Assembly (NCBI RefSeq): GCF_003814875.1
Contig: NZ_RKQF01000001.1
Span: 1,612,001 to 1,676,000, forward strand
Direction: 5' to 3'
DNA: 64,000 nucleotides
DNA from: Streptomyces sp. Ag109_O5-1
GTDB lineage: Bacteria; Actinomycetota; Actinomycetes; Streptomycetales; Streptomycetaceae
In this document: piece by piece, positions 1 through 11,526 of the stretch
How positions within the stretch are numbered: position 1 is the first letter of the stretch
Layout of the letters: each line of letters begins with the position of its first letter
Position numbers and translations under genes: made by a program
Notes under the pieces: model-generated
Seen by the model: the letters and a program-made list of their open reading frames with translations, nothing else
Databases searched by the model: none
Told to the model about the DNA's origin: nothing

Positions 1-3000
1 GCGACGGCGTCCGCGGACGCCGTGCCGGCCAACGCCGCACTCACCACCTCCGCCCAGGCGTTCCTCAACTCCGGCGGCGTGGACGCGATCGGTGCCTTCT
101 CCCTGCTCCAGAGCCGTTACGGCCAGCAGCCCGGCACCGGCGAGACCATCACGAACGTCTCGATAGGCGACCTCACCGACCAGTCGATGGCCGACGCCGG
201 CGACTCGTATGTTCAGGCCAATGGCCCGACCACTGTCCTCAAGGACGGTCAGCGCTACCTCGACCTGCCGTCGATGCCGCTCATCCCCACCTATGTGGCC
301 GAGGACTCCGGCGGTCTGGACGGCGCCGCGTCCACCGAACAACAGGACCCGTCTCTCGACGAGGTCCTGCTCGACTTCAGCGTCATGGCACCGCTCGCCC
401 ACGACCGGCAGCGCCCCGAGGCGACCGGCAGCGGCTACACCGATCTTCTGGGCATCGCCCCCGGGGCCGACTACCGACTGGTCGTTCCGCAGCAGCCGAC
501 CACCGACCGGATCGCGGGCGCCCTCCTGGCCGCCGCCCACCAGTCGCCCAAGCCCGACGTGATCACCGCCAGCCTCGGCTTCGGCACCGACGCCGACGGT
601 TACGCCGGGCGCTACCTCGAGGACGACCCGGTCATCCGCTCCGTCGTCACCTCCATCGTCCACGACGACGGAATCGTGGTGTCCATCTCCTCCAACGACG
701 GCACCCGCCTGTACACCCCCGCCTCCATCGGACCCGACGGCGGAAGCACCCCCACCGACCTCGCTCCCGACAGCCGCTCCGCCACCACCATCGCCGACGA
801 CGCGGAGTCCACGACCCCCTCACGGGTACCCGACAGCGGGGCGATAGCCGCAGGCGGCAGCACGCTCGACGACACCCTGGCAGCAGGAGCGCGGGGCGAC
901 GCCACCACCGCCGAGACACGGCTCAGCGGCTTCGGTACCTTCTCGTCGGGATTCGGCAGCCGTGTCGACCTCTCAGCCCCCAGCGACAACATCCTGGCCT
1001 TCACCCACCCGTCCCGGGGCACCGCGCAGGACGTCGACGTGTCCCTGAACGGCGGCACGTCCGCCTCCGCCCCCGAGATCGCCGCCGCGGCAGCCGTCGT
1101 GCTGCAGGCCGGGCGGCTCGGCGGCCACCGTCTGACTCCCGCACAGGTACGGGACATCCTGGAGAAGACCGGCCGCACGGTCTCCACCCCGCCGCAGATC
1201 GACCGCACGCTGCACATCGGCCCGCAGGTCGACGTGACGGCCGCGGCCGAGAAAGCGCTGGGCCGGCACTCCGGGTCCCCGTCGCTGGTGCGCCTGTCCG
1301 TCGCGCACCGCGTCACCATCGGCGACCTCGGCGGCGCTTTCACGGAGACCACCGACCCAGGCCGCATCGACCTCGGCGACCGCTCCGCCGGCGGCAACGG
1401 CGAGGGTCTCGTCGGCCCGGTCACCTTCGCCGGTGACACCACCGGAGTGCCCGACCATGCCCGGTACACCCTCACCGTCGGCTCGACGGTCTTCCGCTCC
1501 GCCGATCCCGCGATACGCGTGACACCGGCCCAGCTCCTGACCGCCGCCGGTCTGCCCCTCACCTCCGCCACGGACCGGCAGATCACGGTGACCTACCGGG
1601 TCCTGGTCCAGGGACGCACTCGCGCAAGCACCACCCGTACCCTTGCCATCGGCCCGAGCGACGGCACCTACGCGGAGGCCACCGCCCCCAAGGCTCCCGC
1701 GACGGTCGCCGCCGGACACCCGGTCACCGTCTCGTACGACCTCACGGGTGTCGCGTCGGTCTCCGCCCCGCAGCTCGTGGTGTCCACGGTCGGCCACTGG
1801 AACCCGAGCCTCGCACCCATTTTCACCGCCGGCTGGCACCAGGCACTGACCGCGGCCAAGGGAACGGTGACGATTCCCGCGCAGGCCTTCGCGAACGGCG
1901 GCGGCCTCTACGGCATCGGCATCGCCCAGAAGGGCTTCGGCGGCAAACCGACGTCCGTCGCCTACGGGGAATTCGCCCCGATCCGAGTGGACGGCGGCAC
2001 GGCGGCCGACCGCCCGGCCGCACCGGTCCTCACCGGGGCGGGCGGCGTCGCCGGCCACGTCGCTGAAGTATCCCGTGCCGCCTCCGGATTCACGCTCCGC
2101 TACGACGTGCGGAACGTCAGAGGGGCGCAGGCTGCCGAGGTGGAGTTCTCCGCACCGGCCCCCACCCTGCACGGCACCTACAACACCTTCACCAACGCCA
2201 ACGGCACCCAGCTCGATCACGACGGCGTGAACACCCCCTCGGTGTTCCACCGGAGGCTCTCCGTCACCTCGGGGTCGGTGCGACTGGATGCCGCGGCACT
2301 GGGACTCGGCAGCTCGGACAGCTACAACGTCCGGGTGCTGGCCCTCGGCCGTGACGGTCAGGTCGTGGGTCAGGCGTCCCCGCTGTCGACACTGGCCTTC
2401 GACGACGGGATCGCGCCCGACTACGCGTGGGTGCAGAGCTTCGCCGCGGCCGGTTCCCGCTCCGTCGCGGCGCTCGTCACCGCCTCGGGCGGCACCGAGG
2501 TCCGCCACTACTCGACGGCGACCGGAAACTACGGCGACGTCATCACCTCCGACCCCGGCTCCGGATCGTCCTACGAGGTCGTGGGAGCCACCGCGAACCG
2601 CGTGCTGCTGGTCCACCGAGCCTCGGCCGACGGCGATGCGCGGGTGGAGACCTGGAACACCACGACGGACTCGCTCACCGGCGTCACCGTGCTGCCGGCC
2701 GCCAAGTACAGCTACCTCACCGGCCGGGTGGACACCGTCCACGGCAGGGGCGCCCTGCTCCTGCACGGAGCCGACAAGACCGACCTGGTCCTGCCCGTCG
2801 ACCTCGGCGCGGGCAGCACCGGCGATCCGATCGCGGCCGACCCGAGCGGGGTCGCCGCCGGAACGTACACCCTGCTGACCGTCGACTCCTCCACCGGGAA
2901 CGTCTTCCTGGCCAAGTCCGCCGGGCCCTACAACTGCCTCGGCGGAATCACCCCGGCCAGGATCGACCTGACCGCCCGGACCGTGACCGGCTTCGGCAGC

Positions 3001-3447
3001 ACCTCCGCGTGCAGCCACGGCATCGCCTCCAACGAGGCCGGGTCACTGATCAATCTCTCGGCAGCCGTCCCCAGCATCAACATCGTCCCCACGGGCGCGC
3101 TCGGTCCGCTCGACGAGAAGACCGGTGAGGCCGGCGATTTCATCACTCTGCGCCTGGGCAAGCCCTCGGCCCTCGCGGTCGACGGCACCCACCGGATCGC
3201 CGTGGTCTCGTACACGACGCCGGCGGGCACGGCGTACTTCGGCTCGGGAATGTGGGTGCCTGACAACAACGCCACCGGCCAGCTCGCCGTAGTGGATCTC
3301 ACGACCGGAACGGTGGTCCGTACACTGACCGGCTTCGCCATCGGCTCCCACGGCGGGGCCGAAAACGCCCTTCAGCTGGATCCCAGGACCAGGACCGGCT
3401 GGACGTACGGCCCGGGCGACCAGCAGATCCAGCAGTTCAGCTACTGA
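1..3447 (+). CDS. Secreted subtilisin-fold serine peptidase, 5' end outside window
   Basis: The frame is open from the first base, so the real start and any signal peptide lie upstream; 1148 residues are visible. The first ~400 residues look like a subtilisin-fold (clan SB) serine peptidase. The nucleophile motif GGTSASAP has its Ser at nt 1060-1062, and an oxyanion-type SNDG lies around nt 691-702. I do not find the HGTxVAG histidine motif of family S8. A sedolisin-like E-x-x-L-D (DEVLLD; Glu at nt 361-363, Asp at nt 373-375) stands before the body of the domain. The remaining ~700 residues are Gly/Ser/Thr-rich and probably β-structured. The likely role is an extracellular protease with a large C-terminal extension. 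The peptidase fold is fairly secure; the S8 or S53 assignment is not. Confidence 0.8.
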   Translation, partial: ATASADAVPANAALTTSAQAFLNSGGVDAIGAFSLLQSRYGQQPGTGETITNVSIGDLTDQSMADAGDSYVQANGPTTVLKDGQRYLDLPSMPLIPTYVAEDSGGLDGAASTEQQDPSLDEVLLDFSVMAPLAHDRQRPEATGSGYTDLLGIAPGADYRLVVPQQPTTDRIAGALLAAAHQSPKPDVITASLGFGTDADGYAGRYLEDDPVIRSVVTSIVHDDGIVVSISSNDGTRLYTPASIGPDGGSTPTDLAPDSRSATTIADDAESTTPSRVPDSGAIAAGGSTLDDTLAAGARGDATTAETRLSGFGTFSSGFGSRVDLSAPSDNILAFTHPSRGTAQDVDVSLNGGTSASAPEIAAAAAVVLQAGRLGGHRLTPAQVRDILEKTGRTVSTPPQIDRTLHIGPQVDVTAAAEKALGRHSGSPSLVRLSVAHRVTIGDLGGAFTETTDPGRIDLGDRSAGGNGEGLVGPVTFAGDTTGVPDHARYTLTVGSTVFRSADPAIRVTPAQLLTAAGLPLTSATDRQITVTYRVLVQGRTRASTTRTLAIGPSDGTYAEATAPKAPATVAAGHPVTVSYDLTGVASVSAPQLVVSTVGHWNPSLAPIFTAGWHQALTAAKGTVTIPAQAFANGGGLYGIGIAQKGFGGKPTSVAYGEFAPIRVDGGTAADRPAAPVLTGAGGVAGHVAEVSRAASGFTLRYDVRNVRGAQAAEVEFSAPAPTLHGTYNTFTNANGTQLDHDGVNTPSVFHRRLSVTSGSVRLDAAALGLGSSDSYNVRVLALGRDGQVVGQASPLSTLAFDDGIAPDYAWVQSFAAAGSRSVAALVTASGGTEVRHYSTATGNYGDVITSDPGSGSSYEVVGATANRVLLVHRASADGDARVETWNTTTDSLTGVTVLPAAKYSYLTGRVDTVHGRGALLLHGADKTDLVLPVDLGAGSTGDPIAADPSGVAAGTYTLLTVDSSTGNVFLAKSAGPYNCLGGITPARIDLTARTVTGFGSTSACSHGIASNEAGSLINLSAAVPSINIVPTGALGPLDEKTGEAGDFITLRLGKPSALAVDGTHRIAVVSYTTPAGTAYFGSGMWVPDNNATGQLAVVDLTTGTVVRTLTGFAIGSHGGAENALQLDPRTRTGWTYGPGDQQIQQFSY

Positions 3448-3455
3448 CCCGTCGA

Positions 3456-3488
3456 CCTTGTGGGGCTCGCAAAGTCATCGCTGCAGGT
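3456..3488 (+). repeat. IS terminal repeat, copy 1
   Basis: A 33-bp stretch beginning CCTTGTGGGG and ending GCAGGT closely matches the two inverted arms at 51595-51627 and 51653-51684. Here it lies 49 bp upstream of a decayed transposase start, which identifies it as the left end of that IS. It begins 9 bp after the peptidase stop codon. Confidence 0.6.
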
Positions 3489-3537
3489 GGGAGCCTGCGT
3501 GCTGAGCAATCGGCAGTGGCTGGGATGCTTGCACGCG

Positions 3538-3745
3538 TGATCACCTCGCTGCTGCACCGGGCCACCCGTGCGCTGCTGTCCGTGCCAGCGGTACTGCGGC
3601 GCCGGTAGTTCGCCAAGGATGCCGAACTACTGGTGCTGCGGCACGAGAAACGCGGTGCTGCGACGGCAACTCACCAGTCCGATCCGCTACGAGCCCGCCG
3701 ACCGGTTCTGGCTGGCCGCGCTGTCGTCGCTGATACCGCAGACCG
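3538..3745 (+). pseudogene. N-terminal remnant of an integrase-core (rve) IS transposase
   Basis: From GTG 3538 the reading is VITSLLHRATRALLSV..., then a TAG at 3607-3609, then FAKDAELLVLRHE. A frameshift follows, and the reading resumes as NAVLRRQLTSPIRYEPADRF and WLAALSSLIP. These are the conserved N-terminal blocks of a Streptomyces integrase-type transposase. The catalytic domain is absent, and the sequence gives way to the region upstream of the aminopeptidase gene. The piece has a stop, a frameshift and a 3' deletion, so it is dead. Confidence 0.7.
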
Positions 3746-3844
3746 GTGGCTTCGCTCGTCTGTCGGCTCAACACCCGTGTAATGCGGCAAGTTGGGAAAG
3801 AAATCACGGAACTCAACCACGATCACCCCGTAGGGTCGATGGTC

Positions 3845-4804
3845 ATGGTTGATCTCTACCCTCCGACTCATCCCTACGACAGTGGCTTTCTCGACGCCGG
3901 AGACGGCAACCGCATCTACTACGAACAGTACGGCAACCCTCAAGGCAAGCCTGCCCTCAACGTCCACGGCGGCCCAGGGTCCGGCGCGCCCCAGCGGCCG
4001 ACAAGGGCCTGGGATCCCGAGCGCTACCGCGTCATCCGCTTCGACCAGCGCAACTGCGGTCGCAGCACCCCGCACGCCAGCGACCCGGCGGCGGACATGA
4101 GTCTGAACACCACACAGCACCTGATCGACGACATGGAGCGGCTCCGCGAGCACCTCGGCATCGAAAGGTGGTTGCTGAACGGCGGCTCCTGGGGCGCGAC
4201 ACTCATCCTGGCCTATGCGCAGCAGCACCCCGCGCGTGTCACCGAAATGGTCATCCCAGCCGTCACGACGACCCGCCGCACCGAGATCGACTGGCTCTAC
4301 CGGGGTGCCGGACGGTTTTACCCCGAGGCGTGGGACCGGTTCCGCGACGCCGTCCCCGAGGAGGAGCGAGACGGCGACCTGCTGGCGGCTTACGCGCGGC
4401 TGATGGAGAACCCTGACCGGGCGATCCGGGAGAAGGCCGCTGCCGACTGGCTCGCCTGGGAGGACGCGGTCATCTCGAACGAGCCCAACGGCATGCCCGG
4501 CATGTACAGCGATCGCGAAGTCGACGCGCAGATCGCATTCGTACGGATCTGCGCCCACTTCTTCAGCAACGGCGCGTGGCTGGACGAGGACCAGCTGCTG
4601 CGCAACGCCCACAAGCTGGCCGGGATCCCGGCAGTGCTGGTCCACGGCCGACACGACATGGGCAGCCCGGTACAGACGGCGTGGGAGCTGGCGAAGGCGT
4701 GGCCGGACGCGCGGCTCCACATCATCGAGGACTCCGGACACGCCGGAAGCGACGCGATGCAGGAGACGGTCCGGACGGCCATCGAGGAGTTCAAGAACCG
4801 GTGA
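3845..4804 (+). CDS. pip: Prolyl aminopeptidase (proline iminopeptidase, S33)
   Basis: This cytoplasmic α/β-hydrolase releases N-terminal proline from peptides. The oxyanion-loop motif HGGPGSG is followed by the nucleophile elbow GGSWGAT. The acid lies in GRHDMGSP and the histidine in DSGHAGSD, so the full triad is present. At 319 aa the length is normal for the family. I start at ATG 3845 (MVDLYPPTHPYD), which fits family N-termini and lies about 9 nt after a weak TAGGG; an in-frame ATG at 3839 and a longer frame from 3746 also exist. It is a single gene, preceded by the IS remnant and followed by about 290 bp without a confident gene. Confidence 0.9.
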   Translation: MVDLYPPTHPYDSGFLDAGDGNRIYYEQYGNPQGKPALNVHGGPGSGAPQRPTRAWDPERYRVIRFDQRNCGRSTPHASDPAADMSLNTTQHLIDDMERLREHLGIERWLLNGGSWGATLILAYAQQHPARVTEMVIPAVTTTRRTEIDWLYRGAGRFYPEAWDRFRDAVPEEERDGDLLAAYARLMENPDRAIREKAAADWLAWEDAVISNEPNGMPGMYSDREVDAQIAFVRICAHFFSNGAWLDEDQLLRNAHKLAGIPAVLVHGRHDMGSPVQTAWELAKAWPDARLHIIEDSGHAGSDAMQETVRTAIEEFKNR

Positions 4805-5060
4805 TCCTCAGGGCACGTAGAGGACGTCGAGCTGACCTTCGGATTCCGCGCCGCGCAGTCGGCGCGTCTGGCCGCCGGCACCCGGTCCGAGACGTCGACC
4901 CGGACCGGGGCACGGTCGGCCCGCGGCTTCCACTTCTGCGCCTGCCGGTTCGCCCCAGGCCGAACCGATCGCATTGCACTGGGCAGGTCGCCGACCTCTA
5001 CTGGGCGCACGGAAAGGGCTCAATCCTTGCGGATGCGGCTTGTCAGGAGGATCAACAACG
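4805..5060. other. Intergenic stretch without a confident gene
   Basis: Short frames exist on both strands, including a minus-strand frame ending in DVLYVP at 4808, but none has a ribosome-binding site or recognisable family. It may be decayed sequence between the aminopeptidase and the peptide-transport operon. Confidence 0.4.
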
Positions 5061-5098
5061 CTGACACCGCGCCGGTTCCCCCTTTATAGTGACGCCTG
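5061..5098 (+). promoter_or_regulatory. Candidate promoter of the leader peptide / peptide ABC operon
   Basis: CTGACA at 5061-5066, an 18-bp spacer and TATAGT at 5085-5090 form a good vegetative-type promoter. The expected transcription start is 6-8 nt further on, at the GTG codon of the leader ORF (5098). The mRNA would therefore be leaderless, which is common in Streptomyces. Confidence 0.6.
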
Positions 5099-5187
5099 TG
5101 AACTCCACCAGCACGGCCGTTGTCACGGTACGCATCGACGCCCATCGCCGTCGCGTCGTGCGCCGCTGTTGTAGCTGCTGTCGTTGA
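5098..5187 (+). CDS. Cysteine-rich leader peptide (29 aa), putative attenuator
   Basis: GTG 5098 opens a 29-codon frame whose last seven residues are RCCSCCR followed by TGA. The start coincides with the predicted transcription start, and no Shine-Dalgarno lies near it, so translation is probably leaderless. Runs of Cys codons at the end of short upstream ORFs act in actinobacteria as sensors of cysteine (charged Cys-tRNA), causing ribosome stalling and control of downstream genes. Here 217 bp separate it from the oligopeptide-binding lipoprotein gene. I infer that cysteine or sulfur supply controls this transporter. The ORF and codons are observed; the regulatory role is inference. Confidence 0.6.
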   Translation: MNSTSTAVVTVRIDAHRRRVVRRCCSCCR

Positions 5188-5404
5188 GGATGCCTGGGGC
5201 CTGACCCGGACATCGGTTCACTTTCCTCGAGTCCCCGCATGACCGCCGTGCAAGCACTGGCACGCGCGGGAGCATCGTTTCCGGCCGAGCATGGACCACG
5301 TACGCCACGGGTAGGCCCATGGAGCCGTGATTGGCATGAGCATGCCGTTACGGGTGGGGTTGATTCGGACGTGGCGTCGTCAGAGCAGAGAGGCGAGGAC
5401 CCGC

Positions 5405-7240
5405 ATGCGCACTATCCATCGACTGAGAGCCGCCGTGGGCGCGTTAACCCTGGCGATGGTTGCCGTCGCATGCACCGGAGGCGGCAACGGAGCGATCACC
5501 AACGGCGCGAGCGCCCATCCCGCCGAAAAACCCGTCAATCGAGGCGGAACGGTCACCATCGCGGAGCTGGGCGCGGTGCCCGACTTCATCTTTCCGCTGC
5601 CACCCGCGACGAACCAGAACGGCTACAACGCCAACCTCACCCAGGCCATGTGGCCCTACCTGGTGTACGCAGGAGACGGCGCCAAGTCGGTGGTGAACAA
5701 GGAGAAGAGCCTGTTCACCTCCCTCGACTACACGAACGGCAACAAACGGCTCACCATCCACCTCAAGAGCTGGAACTGGTCGGACGGCCGGCCGATCACG
5801 AGCCGTGACTTCACCTTCGTCTACAACCTGCTGAAGGCGAACGCCTCGAACTGGAACGCCCATCTCGTCGGGCTCTTCCCCGAGGACGTCTCGAAGGTGA
5901 CCACACCGGACGCCCACACCGTGGTGCTGGACCTCACCAAGGCGTACAACCCGGACTTCTACACCGACGACGTACTCAGCACCATCCCGCTGCTCCCGCA
6001 GCACGCCTGGGACAAGACCTCCGCGACGGGCACGGTCGGCGACCACGACACGACCACCGCGGGCGCGAAGGCCGTGTACGCCTACCTGCAGAAGGAAGGC
6101 GCCAAGACGACCGCCTTCGCGACCAACCCCCTGTGGCAGGTCGTGGACGGGCCGTGGAAGCTGGCCGAATTCCGCACCAACGGCTACTACAGCTACGTAC
6201 CCAACACCGCGTACTCCGGCTCCGCCAAGCCGGTACTCGACAAGGTCGTCCAAACGCCCTTCACCACCGACACCCCCGAGATCAACGCCCTGCGTTCGGG
6301 CAGCTCCCTCGACGTCGCCTCGCTGCCGCTGAACGACATCAAGCAGGCGGAGGCCCTCAAGTCGAGCGGGTACTCGATCGCGAGCGTGCCCATCCCGGGC
6401 GTGTCCGGGATCCTGCCCAACCTGTACAACTCCTCGGCCGGCCCGGTGCTGCGCCAGTTGTACGTGCGCCAGGCCTTCGAGTACCTGATCAACCGCACGC
6501 AGATCGTCTCCAAGGTCTACAGCGGCTATGCGGATCCGGGTAACGGACCCGTACCGGTCAAGGCCGGCGGGCCGTGGGTGTCGGCCCTGGAGAAGGCCGG
6601 CGGGCCCTATCCGTACTCCCCCGACAAGGCGAAGGCCCTTCTGCAGGCGCACGGTTGGAAGGTGGTGCCGGGCGGGACGACGACGTGTGAGAGCCCCGGG
6701 ACCGGCTCCTCGCAGTGCGGAGCCGGCATCAAGGCCGGCCAGGCGCTGACCTTCGACCTGGTCTACTCCTCGGGCCGGGCCACCACGGACGAGCAGAACG
6801 CCGCCATCAAGTCCTCCGAGGCCCAGGCCGGGATCACCGTCAACCTCAGGTCCGAGCCGTTCAACACGCTGATCAGCAGGATCGGCACGTGCACCGCCAA
6901 GTCCCACCCCTCGTCGACCTGCGGCTGGCAGCTGGCGGAGTTCGGCTACGACCCGTATCCGCTCTACCCCAACGGCACCGGGTTCTTCGACACCGGCGGC
7001 TACAACAACTCCGGCGGCTACTCCGACCCCAAGATGGACCAACTGGTCAAGGCCACCGAATACGGTTCCTCGGCCCAGGCGTTCACCGCCTACGAGGACT
7101 ACACGGCCCGTCAACTGCCCTGGCTGTGGCTGCCGTTGCGCGAGGGCCTGCTGGTGTACCGGACGAAGCTGCAGGGCGTCGTCCCGCTGAACCCGTTCTC
7201 CAGCGCGAACACCTTCGAAGACTGGGGCTACTCCAAGTGA
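5405..7240 (+). CDS. Oligopeptide/dipeptide ABC transporter substrate-binding lipoprotein
   Basis: This is an SBP_bac_5 (OppA/DppA-type) binding protein of 611 aa that captures peptides outside the membrane. ATG 5405 gives a positively charged, hydrophobic signal ending in the lipobox VAVAC with Cys23 as the lipidation site; longer in-frame starts would spoil this. The body shows the family pattern: a GGTVTIAELG opening, SWNWSDGRPITSRDF, and the late DFxxx/YxxYxxW-type region. It heads a four-gene operon with two permeases and a fused ATPase. Codon 14 (nt 5444-5446) is TTA, the rare leucine codon read by the bldA tRNA, so translation may be tied to development. Substrate is unknown; the Cys-rich leader upstream hints at sulfur-containing peptides. 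Confidence 0.92.
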   Translation: MRTIHRLRAAVGALTLAMVAVACTGGGNGAITNGASAHPAEKPVNRGGTVTIAELGAVPDFIFPLPPATNQNGYNANLTQAMWPYLVYAGDGAKSVVNKEKSLFTSLDYTNGNKRLTIHLKSWNWSDGRPITSRDFTFVYNLLKANASNWNAHLVGLFPEDVSKVTTPDAHTVVLDLTKAYNPDFYTDDVLSTIPLLPQHAWDKTSATGTVGDHDTTTAGAKAVYAYLQKEGAKTTAFATNPLWQVVDGPWKLAEFRTNGYYSYVPNTAYSGSAKPVLDKVVQTPFTTDTPEINALRSGSSLDVASLPLNDIKQAEALKSSGYSIASVPIPGVSGILPNLYNSSAGPVLRQLYVRQAFEYLINRTQIVSKVYSGYADPGNGPVPVKAGGPWVSALEKAGGPYPYSPDKAKALLQAHGWKVVPGGTTTCESPGTGSSQCGAGIKAGQALTFDLVYSSGRATTDEQNAAIKSSEAQAGITVNLRSEPFNTLISRIGTCTAKSHPSSTCGWQLAEFGYDPYPLYPNGTGFFDTGGYNNSGGYSDPKMDQLVKATEYGSSAQAFTAYEDYTARQLPWLWLPLREGLLVYRTKLQGVVPLNPFSSANTFEDWGYSK

Positions 7241-7250
7241 CGAGCGCTCT

Positions 7251-8204
7251 GTGACCGCTTACCTCATCCGCCGGACCGGACAGGCGATCGTGGTGGTGTT
7301 CGGCGTCGTGCTCCTGACGTTCATCATGATCCACCTGGTGCCGGGCAGCGCCGCCCGGGCCACCCTCGGGACCCGGGCCACCGCCGAGCGGATCTCCGTC
7401 TTCAACGCTGCCAACGGCCTGGACCGGCCGTTGGCGGCGCAGTTCGTGACCTTCGTGAAGCAGGCTGCCGTGGGCGACTTCGGGACGTCGTACTCCCTGA
7501 ACCAGCCCGTGTCCACGCTGATCGCGCAGCGGCTGCCGCGTGACGCCGTGCTGCTGGGGCTGTCCACGCTGCTCACCCTCGCGGTCGCCCTGCCGATGGG
7601 GATCTTCCAGGCGGTGCGGCGGGACCGCGTCACGGACCACGTCCTCACCGTCGTCTCCTTCGTGCTGTACTCGATGCCGGACTTCTTCTTCGCGCTGCTG
7701 CTGGTCGCGGTCTTCTCGGTGCAGTGGCACCTGCTGCCGCCCCAGGCCCCACAGGCCGAGTCCGTCGGCGGCATCCTGGCCGACCCGCAGGCCCTGGTCC
7801 TGCCGGTGGTCACCCTGAGCCTGGTCAGCGTGGCCGGGTTCAGCCGGTACATGCGGTCGTCGGCCATCACCACCCTGGCGCAGGACTACGTACGCGTCTC
7901 CCGCGCCAAGGGACTGCCGGAGCGGCTGGTCCTGCTCCGGCACGTCCTGCGCAACTCCCTGCTGCCGGTCATCACCGTCCTGGGGCTGGCCGCCCCGAAC
8001 ATCGTCGCCGGCGCGGTGATCGCCGAGTCGGTGTTCAACTACCCGGGCATGGGGCTGCTGTTCTACCAGGCCGCCACGAGCAAGGACTACCCGATCCTGC
8101 TCGGCTCGACCCTGGTGGTCGGTGTGGCCACCGTCGTCGGCAGCCTCCTCGCCGACATCGCCTACGGCCTCCTCGACCCCCGGATCCGCTATGTCGACGC
8201 TTGA
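7251..8204 (+). CDS. Peptide ABC transporter permease (DppB/OppB type)
   Basis: This 317-aa inner-membrane permease has the DppB layout: an N-terminal helix (AIVVVFGVVLLTFIMIHLVPG), a periplasmic loop, then five more hydrophobic segments. The cytoplasmic EAA-like coupling loop is visible around DYVRVSRAKGLPERLVL. The start is GTG 7251, 10 bp after the lipoprotein stop. Its last 14 bp overlap the next permease gene, which indicates translational coupling. It forms the channel with the DppC-type subunit encoded next. Confidence 0.93.
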   Translation: MTAYLIRRTGQAIVVVFGVVLLTFIMIHLVPGSAARATLGTRATAERISVFNAANGLDRPLAAQFVTFVKQAAVGDFGTSYSLNQPVSTLIAQRLPRDAVLLGLSTLLTLAVALPMGIFQAVRRDRVTDHVLTVVSFVLYSMPDFFFALLLVAVFSVQWHLLPPQAPQAESVGGILADPQALVLPVVTLSLVSVAGFSRYMRSSAITTLAQDYVRVSRAKGLPERLVLLRHVLRNSLLPVITVLGLAAPNIVAGAVIAESVFNYPGMGLLFYQAATSKDYPILLGSTLVVGVATVVGSLLADIAYGLLDPRIRYVDA

Positions 8205-9126
8205 ACCCGTGGACCTGCCCGAACCCGAGCCTGCGCCTGAATCGCCGGGCGCGCCCGAACCCGCGGCCCCGGCGACCGCTGCGCGCGGCTCCCGCCCGCT
8301 GCTGACAGCGTTCGTGCGCAACCGGCGTGCCCTGGTCGGACTGGGCATGGTCGCGGTGATCGCCGCCTTCTGCTTCATCGGGCCGCTGCTGTACCGGACC
8401 GACCAGGCCACCGTCCGGCTGGACCTGAACGATCTCGCGCCCGGCGCCGGGCATCCGCTGGGCACGGACGCCTCCGGATACGACGTGCTGGGGCGGCTGA
8501 TGACGGGCGGGCAGTCGTCGCTCGAACTCGGTTTTGCGGTGGCCCTCGCCACGACCGTCATCGGCACGCTGTACGGTGCCGCAGCCGGCTATGCCGGCGG
8601 AGTCGTCGACGCGGTCATGATGCGGGTCATCGACACGTTCCTGGCCGTCCCCGGCATCGTCCTGCTGCTGATCATGGTCAGCCTGTTCACGCCGAGCCTG
8701 TGGCTGATCGTCGTGCTGCTGTCGCTGCTGTCCTGGCTCGGGGCCGCACGCCTGGTCAGGGGCGAGGTACTCAGCCTGCGGTCACGGGAGTTCGTCCAGG
8801 CTGCACGGATGATGGGCGGCACCTCAGGGCGCATCGTCGTACGCCACCTGGTGCCGAACGCCGCCGGCGTCATCATCGTCAGCGGCACCTTCACCATCGC
8901 CGACTCGATCCTCACCCTGTCGGCCCTGAGCTTCCTCGGACTCGGGCTGCCCCCGCCGCACGCCGACTGGGGTTCGATGCTCTCCGCCGGGCTCAACTCC
9001 CTTTACGACGGCTACTGGTGGCTGGTCTACCCGCCTGCGGCGGTCCTGATCGCCACCGTGGTGGCGTTCAACCTGATCGGCGACGCCGTCCATGACGCCC
9101 TGGACGTCCGACTGCAACGCCCGTGA
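8191..9126 (+). CDS. Peptide ABC transporter permease (DppC/OppC type)
   Basis: This 311-aa partner permease has a Pro/Glu-rich N-terminal tail, a first membrane helix ([20 protein letters not shown]), the conserved [16 protein letters not shown] segment of DppC proteins, and an EAA-like loop around [19 protein letters not shown] 8191 lies inside the end of the upstream permease gene (14-bp overlap). A longer frame from 8122 would add a low-complexity stretch antisense to family expectation and is rejected. The ATPase gene follows 28 bp later. Confidence 0.93.
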   Translation: MSTLEPVDLPEPEPAPESPGAPEPAAPATAARGSRPLLTAFVRNRRALVGLGMVAVIAAFCFIGPLLYRTDQATVRLDLNDLAPGAGHPLGTDASGYDVLGRLMTGGQSSLELGFAVALATTVIGTLYGAAAGYAGGVVDAVMMRVIDTFLAVPGIVLLLIMVSLFTPSLWLIVVLLSLLSWLGAARLVRGEVLSLRSREFVQAARMMGGTSGRIVVRHLVPNAAGVIIVSGTFTIADSILTLSALSFLGLGLPPPHADWGSMLSAGLNSLYDGYWWLVYPPAAVLIATVVAFNLIGDAVHDALDVRLQRP

Positions 9127-9154
9127 CCGCTGTGACGATGCGAGGACAACACGC

Positions 9155-11224
<2,070 letters not shown>

Positions 11225-11305
11225 TGGCTGGAAGCATCCCGCGGCTGTGTGCGCCTCGCCCCGGGCCCACCAGGTCGCACACGTCCCGACGACCGAGGAG
11301 GCGTC

Positions 11306-11525
11306 ATGAGGACAGAGGTCCTGCAGCCGCTGCTGCCCTCGCCCGGGCCGTGGCCGGCGGGCCGGCACTGGTTCGACGCGTGCTACGCCGGGGCCCCTTG
11401 ACCGCCGAGACGGCCTCGGTGATCGATGACGAAACCCGCTGCTGCGACCTGCCGACGCAGGACCGCGTCGGGCAAGAAAATCGTGGGCCGCAAACGGAGC
11501 ATCGTCATCGACACCGTCGGACTCC
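11306..11525 (+). pseudogene. Fragments of an IS5-like transposase
   Basis: The frame from ATG 11306 ([18 protein letters not shown]) resembles the N-terminus of IS5-type DDE transposases and ends at a stop after about 30 residues. About 35 bp on, in another frame, [18 protein letters not shown] matches the catalytic-core block GKK-x-GRKRH-I-V-D. The intervening part is deleted. The second fragment stops abruptly at about 11525, where IS3 sequence begins, so this element was deleted and then cut by another. Confidence 0.55.
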
Positions 11526-11526
11526 G

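Noticed and set aside
973..3018. Long minus-strand frame (681 codons) opposite the peptidase
   Set aside because: Composition is Gly/Arg/Val-rich with no family motifs; it is the usual antisense shadow of a GC-rich gene.
5444..7114. Minus-strand frame (556 codons) opposite the binding lipoprotein
   Set aside because: Shadow of a gene with a clear lipobox and family motifs.
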